Source: Symsagittifera roscoffensis
Lineage: Eukaryota > Xenacoelomorpha > Acoela > Convolutidae
Reading direction: 5' to 3'
NCBI RefSeq assembly: GCF_963678635.1
Contig: NC_087066.1
Span: 43,513,624-43,577,623 of the forward strand
DNA length: 64,000 bases
Shown here: positions 54,780-64,000 of the stretch, in pieces
Layout of the letters: every line of letters starts with the position of its first letter
Position numbering within the stretch: position 1 is the first letter of the stretch
Made by a program: the position numbers and the translations under genes
The notes under the pieces: generated by a model
Database searches by the model: none
What the model was told of the DNA's origin: nothing
The model's input: only the letters and a program-made list of their open reading frames with translations

Positions 54780-57700
54780 CCCCGTTATTATCCCTCTGTC
54801 TATCTTCCCTAGATTAAATGCTGGGATACTCAGTATACTATACCAGGACTACGTGTTGGCACACTTATTTTACTAGCCCAGGACTAGGTATTGGGACACT
54901 TAAATTACTATCTCAGGACTAGGTGTTGGGACACTTAATTTACTATCCCAGGTCTAGGTGTTGGTACACTTAATTTACTATCCCAGGACTAGGTGTTGGT
55001 ACAATTAATTTAATATCCCAGGACTAGGTGTTGGGACACTTAATTCACTATCCCAGGTCTAGGTGTTGCGACACTTATTTTACTATCCCAGGACTAGGTG
55101 TTGGGACACTTACTTTACTATCCCAGAACTAGGTGTTGGTACACTTAATTTACGATCCCAGGACTAGGTGTTGGGACACGTAATTTACTATCCAAGGACT
55201 GGGTTTTGGGACACTTAAATTACTATCCCAGGACTAGGTGTTGGGACATTTAATTCGCTATCCCAGGACTAGGTGTTGGGACACTGAATTTACTATCCCA
55301 GAACTAGGTGTTGAGACACTTAATTTACTATCCCAGGAGTCAAGTGTTGGGACACTCAACTTACTATCCCAGGACACAAGCGTTGGGACCCTTAAATTAC
55401 TATCCCATGATTCAAGTGTTGGGAAACTTAATTTACTATCCCAGGACTCAAGTGTTGGGACACTTAATTCCTTATCCAAGGTCTAGGTGTTGCGACACTT
55501 AGTTTACTATCCCAGGACTAGGTGTTGGGACACTTACTTTACTATCCCAGAACTAGGTGTTGGTACACTTAATTTACGATCCCAGGACTAGGTGTTGGGA
55601 CACGTAATTTACTATCCAAGGACTGGGTTTTGGGACACTTAAATTACTATCCCAGGACTAGGTGTTGGGACACTTAATTCGCTATCCCAGGACTAGGTGT
55701 TGGGACACTTAATTTACTATCCCAGAACTAGGTGTTGAGACACTTAATTTACTATCCCAGGAGTCAAGTGTTGGGACACTCAACTTACTATCCCAGGACA
55801 CAAGCGTTGGGACCCTTAAATTACTATCCCATGATTCAAGTGTTGGGAAACTTAATTTACTATCCCAGGACTCAAGTGTTGGGACACTTAATTCCTTATC
55901 CAAGGTCTAGGTGTTGCGACACTTAGTTTACAATCCCAGGACTAGGTGTTGGGACACTCACTTTACTATCCCAGGACTAGGTGTTAGTACACTTATTTTA
56001 CTATCCCAGGACTAGGTCGTGGGACACTTAATTCGCTATCCCAGGACTAGGTGTTGGGACACTGAATTTACTATCCCAGAACTAGGTGTTGAGACACTTA
56101 ATTTACTATCCCAGGAGTCAAGTGTTGGGACACTCAACTTACTATCCCAGGACACAAGCGTTGGGACCCTTAAATTACTATCCCATGATTCAAGTGTTGG
56201 GAAACTTAATTTACTATCCCAGGACTCAAGTGTTGGGACACTTAATTCCTTATCCAAGGTCTAGGTGTTGCGACACTTAGTTTACTATCCCAGGACTGGG
56301 TGTTGGGACACTTAATTTACTATCGCAGGACTAGGTGTTGGGACACGTAATTTACTATCCAAGGACTGGGTTTTGGGACACTTAAATTACTATCCCAGGA
56401 GTCAAGTGTTGGGACACTCAACTTACTATCCCAGGACTCAAGTGTTGAGATCCTTTAATTCATATCCCAGGGCTAAAGTGTTGGGACACTCATTTTACTA
56501 TCCCAGGGCTCAAGTGTTGGTACCCTTAAATTACTATCCCTGGACTAGGTGTTGGGACACTTAATTCACTATCCCAGGACTAGGTGTTGGGACACTTAAT
56601 TTACTATCCAAGGATTAGGTGTTGGGACACTTAAATTACTATCCCAGGAGTCAAGTGTTGGGACACTCAACTTACTATCCCAGGACTCAAGCGTTGGGAC
56701 CCTTAAATTACTCTCCCATGATTCAAGTGTTGGGAAACTTAATTTACTATCCCTGGAATAGGTGTTGGTACACTTAATTTACTATCCCAGGACTAGGTGT
56801 TGGGACATTTAAATTAGTATCCCAGGACTACGTGTTGGTGCACTTGATTTACTATCCCAGAACTTGGTGTTAGGACACTTAAAACGCTATCCCAGGAGTG
56901 AAGTGTTGGGACACTCAACTTACTATCCCAGGACTCAAGCATTGGGACCCTTGAATTACTATCCCAGGACTCAAATGTTGGGAAATTAATTAATTTACTA
57001 TCCCAGGATTAGGTGTTGGGACATTTAATTTACTATCCAAGGACTAGGTGTTAAGACTCTTAAATTACTATCCCAGGATTCAAGTGTTGGGACACTCAAT
57101 TGACTATCCCAGGACTCAAGTGTTGGGACCTTTGAATTTTTATCCCAGGACTCAAGTGTTGGGACACTCATTTTACTATCCCAGGACTCAAGTGTTGGGA
57201 CCCTTGAACTACTATCCCAGCACTCAAGTGTTGGTACCCTTAAATTACTATCCCAGGACTAAGTGTTGGGACAATTAATTCACTATTCCAGGACTAGATG
57301 TTGGGACACTTAATTGACTATCTCAGAACTAGATGTTGGGACACTTAAATTACTATCCCAGGACTAGGTGTTGGTACACTTAAATTACTAACCCAGGACT
57401 AGGTGCTAGGACACTTAATTCGCTATCCTAGGACTAAGTGTTGGGACACTGAACTCACTATCCCAGAACTAGGTGTTGAGACACATAATTTCCTATCCCA
57501 TTGTTATCCCTCTGTCTATCTTCACTAGATTAAATGCTGGGATACTCAATATACTATCCCAGGACTAGCTGTTGGGATATTTAATTTACTACACCAGACC
57601 TAGGTGTTGGTACACTTAATTTACTATCCCAGGATTGGGTGTTGGGACACTTAATTCACTATCCCAGGTCTAGGTGTTGGGACATTTAAATTAGTATCCC

Positions 57701-60700
57701 AGGACTACCTTTTGGTGCACTTAATTTACTATCCCAGAACTTGGTGTTAGGACACTTAAATCGCTATCCCAGGAGTCAAGTGTTGGGACACTCAACTTAC
57801 TATCCCAGGACTCAAGCGTTGTGACCCTTGAATTACTATCCCAGGACTCAAGTGTTGGGAAATTAATTAATTTACTATCCCAGGACTAGGTGTTGGGACA
57901 TTTAATTTACTATCCAAGGACTAGGTGTTGGGACACTTAAATTACTATCCCATGATTCAAGTGTTGGGACACTCAATTGACTATCCCAGAACTCAAGTGT
58001 TGGGACCCTTGAATTTTTATCCCAGGACTCAAGTGTTGGGACACTCATTTTACTATCCCAGGACTCAAGTGTTGGGGCCCTTGAACTACTATCCCTGCAC
58101 TCAAGTGTTGGTACCCTTAAATTAATATCCCAGGACTAAGTGTTGGGACAATTAATTAACTATCCCAGGACTAGGTGTTGGGACACTTAATTGACTATCC
58201 CAGAACTAGATGTTGGGACACTTAAATTACTATCCCAGGACTAGGTGTTGGTACACTTAAATTACTATCCCAGGACTAGGTGCTGGGACACTTAATTCGC
58301 TATCCTAGGACTAGGTCTTGGGACACTGAACTCACTATCCCAGAACTAGGTGTTGAGACACTTAAATTACTATCCCATTGTTATCCCTCTGTCTATCTTC
58401 CCTAGATTAAATGCTGGGATGCTCAATATACTATCACAGCACTAGCTGTTGGGATATTTAATTTACTACACCAGAACTAGGTGTTGGTACACTTAATTTA
58501 CTATCCCAGGACTAGGTGTTGGGACACTTAATTCACTATCCCAGGTCTAGGTGTTGCGACACTTATTTTACTATCCCAGGACTAGGTATGGGACACTTTA
58601 ATTACTATCCCAGGACTAGGTGTTGGGACGCTTAATTCGCTATCCCAGGACTAGGTGTTGGGACACTGAACTCACTATCCCAGAACTAGGTGTTGAGACA
58701 CTTAAATTACTATCCCATTGTTATCCATCTGTCTATCTTCCCTAGATTAAATGCTGGGATGCTCAATATACTATCACAGCACTAGCTGTTGGGATATTTA
58801 ATTTACTACACCAGAACTAGGTGTTGGTACGCTTAATTTACTATCCCAGGACTAGGTGTTGGGACACTTAATTCACTATCCCAGGTCTAGGTGTTGCGAC
58901 ACTTATTTTACTATCCCAGGACTAGGTCTTGGGCCACTTTAATTACTATCCCAGGACTAGGTGTTGGGACGCTTAATTCGCTATCCCAGGACTAGGTGTT
59001 GGGACACTGAATTTACTATCCCAGAACTAGGTGTTGAGACACTTAATTTACTATCCCAGGAGTCAAGTGTTGGGACACTCAACTTTCTATCCCAGGTCTC
59101 AAGCGTTGGGACCCTTAAATTACTATCCCATGATTCAAGTGTTGGGAAACTTAATTTACTATCCCAGGACTCAAGTGTTGGGACACTTAATTCCTTATCC
59201 AAGGTCTAGGTGTTGCGACACTTAGTTTACTATCCCAGGACTAGGTGTTGGGACACTCACTTTTTTATCCCAGGACTAGGTGGTAGTACACTTATTTTAA
59301 TATCCCAGGACTAGGTCGTGGGACACTTAGTTCGCTATCCCAGGACCGGGTGTTGGGACATTTAATTTACTATCGCAGGACTAGGTGTTGGGACACGTAA
59401 TTTACTATCCAAGGACTGGGTTTTGGGACTCTTAAATTAGTATCCCAGGAGTCAAGTGTTGGGACACTCAACTTACTATCTCAGGACTCAAGTGTTGAGA
59501 TCCTTGAATTCATATCCCAGGACTCAAATGTTGGGACACTCATTTTACTATCCCAGGGCTCAAGTATTGGTACCCTTAAATTACTATCCCTGGACTAGGT
59601 GGTGGGACACTTAACTCACTATCCCAGGACTAGGTGTTGGGACACTTAATTTACTATCCCAGGACTAGGTGTTGGGACACTTAAATTTCTATCCCAGGAC
59701 TAGGTGCTGGTGCACTTAATTTACTATTCCAGGAATAGGTGTTGGTACACTTAATTTACTATCCCAGGACTAGGTGTTGGGACATTTAAATTAGTATCCC
59801 AGGACTACGTGTTGGTGCACTTAAATTACTATCCCAGAACTTGGTGTTAGGACACTTAAATCGCTATCCCAGGAGTCAAGTGTTGGGACACTCAACTTAC
59901 TATCCCAGGACTCAAGCGTTGGGAACCTTGAATTACTATCCCAGGACTCAAGTGTTGGAAAATTAATTAATTTACTATCCCAGGACTAGGTGTTGGGACA
60001 ATTAATTTACTATCCAAGGACTAGGTGTTGGGACACTTAAATTACTATCCCAGGATTCAAGTGTTGGGACACTCAATTGACTATCCCAGGACTCAAGTGT
60101 TGGGACCCTTGAATTTTTATCCCAGGAATCAAGTGTTGGGACACCCATTTTACTATCCCAGGACTCAAGTGTTGGGACCCTTGAACTACTATCCCAGCAC
60201 TCAAGTGTTGGTACCCTTAAATTACTATCCCAGGACTAAGTGTTAGGACAATTAATTCACTATCCCAGGACTAGGTGTTGGGACACTTAATTGACTATCC
60301 CAGAACTAGATGTTGGGACACTTAAATTACTATCCCAGGACTAGGTGTTGGTACACTTAAATTACTATCCCAGGACTAGGTGCTGGGACACTTAATTCGC
60401 TATCCTAGGACTAGGTGTTGGGACACTGAACTCACTACTATCCCAGAACTAGGTGTTGAGACACATAATTTACTATCCCATTGTTATCCCTCTGTCTATC
60501 TTCCCTAGATTAAATGCTGGGATACTCAATATACTATCCCAGGACTAGCTGTTGGGATATTTAATTTACTACACCAGAACTAGGTGTTGGTACACTTAAT
60601 TTACTATCCCAGGACTAGGTGTTGGGACACTTAATTCACTATCCCAGGTCTAGGTGTTGGGACATTTAAATTAGTATCCCAGGACTACCTTTTGGTGCAC

Positions 60701-63700
60701 TTTATTTACTATCCCAGAACTTGGTGTCAGGACACCTAAATCGCTATCCCAGGAGTCAAGTGTTGGGACACTCAACTTACTATCCCAGGACTCAAGCGTT
60801 GGGACCCTTGAATTACTATCCCAGGACTCAAGTGTTGGGAAATTAATTAATTTACTATCCCAGGACTAGGTGTTGGGACATTTAATTTACTATCCAAGGA
60901 CTAGGTGTTGGGACACTTAAATTACTATCCCAGGATTCAAGTGTTGGGACACTCAATTGACTATCCCAGGACTCAAGTGTTGGGACCCTTGAATTTTTAT
61001 CCCAGGACTCAAGTGCTGGGACACTCATTTTACTATCCCAGGACTCAAGTGTTGGGACCCTTGAACTACTATCCCAGCACTCAAGTGTTGGTACCCTTAA
61101 ATTACTATCCCAGGACTAAGTGTTGGGACAATTAATTCACTATCCCAGGACTAGGTGTTGGGACATTTAATTGACTATCCGAGAACTAGATGTTGGGACA
61201 CTTAAATTACTATCCCAGGACTAGGTGTTGATACACTTAAATTACTATCCCAGGACTAGGTGCTGGGACACTTAATTCGCTATCCTAGGACTAGGTCTTG
61301 GGACACTGAACTCACTATTCCAGAACTAGGGGTTGAGACACTTAATTTACTATCCCTTTGCTATCCCTCTGTCTATCTTCCCTAGATTTAATGCTGGGAT
61401 ACTCAATATACTATCCCAGCACTAGCTGTTGGGATATTCAATTTACTACACCAGAACTAGGTGTTGCGACACTTATTTTACTATCCCAGGACTAGGTGTT
61501 GGGACACTTAATTCACTATCCCAGGTCTAGGTGTTGCGACACTTATTTTACTATCCCAGGACTAGGTCTTGGGACACTTTAATTACTATCCCAGGACTAG
61601 GTGTTGGGACGCTTAATTCGCTATCCCAGGACTAGGTGTTGGGACACTGAATTTACTATCCCAGAACTAAGTGTTGAGACACTTAATTTACTATCCCAAG
61701 AGTCAAGTGTTGGGACACTCAACTTACTATCCCAGGACTCAAGCGTTGGGACCCTTAAATTACTATCCCATGATTCAAGTGTTGGGAAACTTAATTTACT
61801 ATCCCAGGACTCAAGTGTTGGGACACTTAATTCCTTATCCAAGGTCTAGGTGTTGCGACACTTAGTTTACTATCCCAGGACTAGGTGTTGGGACACTCAC
61901 TTTTTTATCCCAGGACTAGGTGTTAGTGCACTTATTTTACTATCCCAGGACCGGGTGTTGGGACACTTAATTTACTATCGCAGGACTAGGTGTTGCGACA
62001 CTTATTTTACTATCCCAGGACTAGGTCTTGGGACACTTTAATTACTATCCCAGGACTAGGTGTTGGGACGCTTAATTCGCTATCCCAGGACTAGGTGTTG
62101 GGACACTGAATTTACTATCCCAGAACTAGGTGTTGAGACACTTAATTTACTATCCCAAGAGTCAAGTGTTGGGACACTCAACTTACTATCCCAGGACTCA
62201 AGCGTTGGGACCCTTAAATTACTATCCCATGATTCAAGTGTTGGGAAACTTAATTTACTATCCCAGGACTCAAGTGTTGGGACACTTAATTCCTTATCCA
62301 AGGTCTAGGTGTTGCGACACTTAGTTTACTATCCCAGGACTAGGTGTTGGGACACTCACTTTTTTATCCCAGGACTAGGTGTTAGTGCACTTATTTTACT
62401 ATCCCAGGACCGGGTGTTGGGACACTTAATTTACTATCGCAGGACTAGGTGTTGGGACACGTAATTTACTATCCAAGGACTGGGTTTTGGGACACTTAAA
62501 TTACTATCCCAGGAGTCAAGTATTGGGTCACTCAACTTACTATCTCAGGACTCAAGTGTTGAGATCCTTGAATTCATATCCCAGGACTCAAATGTTGGGA
62601 CACTCATTTTACTATCCCAGGGCTCAAGTGTTGGTACCCTTAAATTACTATTCCTGGACTAGGTGTTGGGACACTTAGTTCACTATCCCAGGACTAGGTG
62701 TTGGGACACTTATTTTACTATCCCAGGACTAGGTGTTGGGACACTTAAATTTCTATCCCAGGACTAGGTGTTGGTGCACTTAATTTACTATTCCAGAACT
62801 TGGTGTTAGGACACTTAAATCGCTATCCCAGGACTAGATGTTGGGACACTTAATTTAATATCCCAGAACTAGGTGTTGAGACACTTAATTTACTATCCCA
62901 GGAGTCAACTGTTGGGAAGTCAACTTACTATCCCAGAACTCAAGTGTTGGAACCCTTGAATTACTATCCCAGGACTCAATTGTTGGGACACTGAATTTAC
63001 TATCCCAGGACTAGGTGTTGGGACACTTAATTTACTATCCAAGGACTAGGTGTTGGGACACTTAAATTACTATCCCAGGAGTAAGTGTTGGGACACTCAA
63101 CTTACTATCCCAGGACTCAAGCGTTGGGACCCTTAAATTACTATCCCCGATTCAAGTGTTGGGAAACTTAATTTACTATCCCAGGAATAGGTGTTGGGAC
63201 ACTTAATTTACTATCCCAGGACTAGGTGTTGGGACATTTAAATTAGTATCCCAGGACTACCTTTTGGTGCACTTAATTTACTATCCCACAACTTGGTGTT
63301 AGGACACTTAAATCGCTATCCCAGGAGTCAAGTGTTGGGAAACTCAATTTACTATCCCAGGACTCAAGCGTTGGGACCCTTGAATTACTATCCCAGGACT
63401 CAAGTGTTGGGAAATTCATTAATTTACTATCCCAGGACTAGGTGTTGGGACATTTAATTTACTATCCAAGGACTAGGTGTTGGGACACTTAAATTACTAT
63501 CCCAGGATTCAAGTGTTGGGACACTCAATTGACTATCCCAGGACTCAAGTGTTGGGACCCTTGAATTTTTATCCCAGGACTCAAGTGTTGGGACACTCAT
63601 TTTACTATCCCAGGTCTCAAGTGTTGGGACCCTTGAACTACTATCCCAGCACTCAAGTGTTGGTACCCTTAAATTACTATCCCAGGACTAAGTGTTGGGA

Positions 63701-64000
63701 CAATTAATTCACTATCCCAGGACTAGGTGTTGGGACACTTAATTGACTATCCCAGAACTAGATGTTGGGACACTTAAATTACTATCCAATGACTAGGTGT
63801 TGGTACACTTAAATTACTATCCCAGGACTAGGTGCTGGGACACTTAATTTAATATCCCAAGACTAGGTGTTAGGACACTTACTTTACTATCCCAGGACTA
63901 GGTGTTGGTGCACTTAATTTACTATTCCAGAACTTGGTGTTAGGACACTTAAATCGCTATCCCAGGACTAGGTGTTGGGACACTTAATTTAATATCCCAG
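54780..64000. repeat. Satellite array, 35/36-bp monomers, period about 877 bp
   Basis: Over 9.2 kb of tandem monomers run to the window edge. The 35-bp type is tatcccaggactaggtgttg followed by ggacacttaatttac. The 36-bp type has ctcaagtg in place of ctaggtg and usually actcaa in place of acttaa. A non-monomer block of about 50 bp containing ttatccctctgtctatcttc marks higher-order units: it occurs near 54790, 57503, 58380, 58720, 60483 and 61360. Spacings are about 877, 340, 1763 (twice 877) and 877. Further duplications are evident, for example 55238-55486 repeated at about 55662, 56016, 58961, 61601 and 62060. Open frames inside (YYPRTQVLG-type repeats) arise because 36 is divisible by three; they are not genes. 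Confidence 0.95.

Noticed and set aside
55238-63707. Dozens of open frames with repeated YYPRTQVLGHS-type peptides
   Set aside because: They follow from 36-bp monomers being divisible by three. The frames break wherever 35-bp monomers occur, appear on both strands, and have no gene context.
54780-64000. CRISPR-like look of short regular repeats
   Set aside because: Repeats are contiguous and vary gradually; there are no unique spacers, and the genome is eukaryotic.

Overview
The window is eukaryotic, almost certainly from an invertebrate animal. It holds an intron-split phosducin-like gene with a clear animal match, a Penelope-like retroelement with a GIY-YIG endonuclease, giant Ty3/gypsy-type LTR retrotransposons, and a long satellite array. 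Nothing looks bacterial. I cannot name the phylum from sequence alone.

Layout. (1) 1-2790: no recognisable gene; one weak candidate exon on the minus strand. (2) 2793-5577, minus strand: a three-exon phosducin-like protein 1 (PDCL) gene. Its first intron carries a diverged solo LTR (4269-5171) of the same superfamily as the giant element further on. (3) 5578-7440: LTR tails inside a tandem duplication of about 395 bp. (4) 7443-8009 and 35319-35627: the two halves of a 5'-truncated Penelope-like element (PLE), split by the insertion of an LTR element. (5) 8010-35315: a young LTR retrotransposon complex with three near-identical 884-bp LTRs. LTR1 and LTR2 bracket a complete giant element of about 24.5 kb. 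LTR2 and LTR3 bracket a derivative with about 20.8 kb deleted. The whole complex is flanked by the 3-bp duplication TCT. (6) 36954 to about 54560, minus strand: a strongly decayed, much older relative of the same element, with its gene order recognisable but its reading frames broken and internally rearranged. (7) About 54780-64000: a satellite array of 35/36-bp monomers with a higher-order period near 877 bp, running off the window.

The giant element is the main discovery. From 5' to 3' it has an LTR, a PBS-like site matching tRNA-Asn, a 3.2-kb untranslated leader, one very long gag-pol frame (12061-21543) and a second very long frame (21986-30520). The leader has a dense CCCTCC/GGAGGG motif, a 30-bp tandem repeat and two covarying hairpins. 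The gag-pol frame encodes coiled coil, capsid, two zinc knuckles, protease, RT, RNase H, an acidic insert, integrase, GPY/F module, acidic linker and a C-terminal macro-like domain. It is interrupted by one TAA inside RT. The second frame sits where env would be, but it encodes a coiled coil, an SGNH/GDSL hydrolase domain with all catalytic blocks, a second degenerate SGNH-like region and roughly 1,700 further residues I cannot assign. The old minus-strand relative encodes the same modules in the same order, including the macro-like and SGNH domains. They are therefore part of this lineage and not a one-off capture.

Sequence identity among the three LTRs (about three differences in 884 bp between any pair) shows the plus-strand insertion is recent, even though its RT stop and a C-terminal frameshift in the second ORF suggest this copy is not autonomous.
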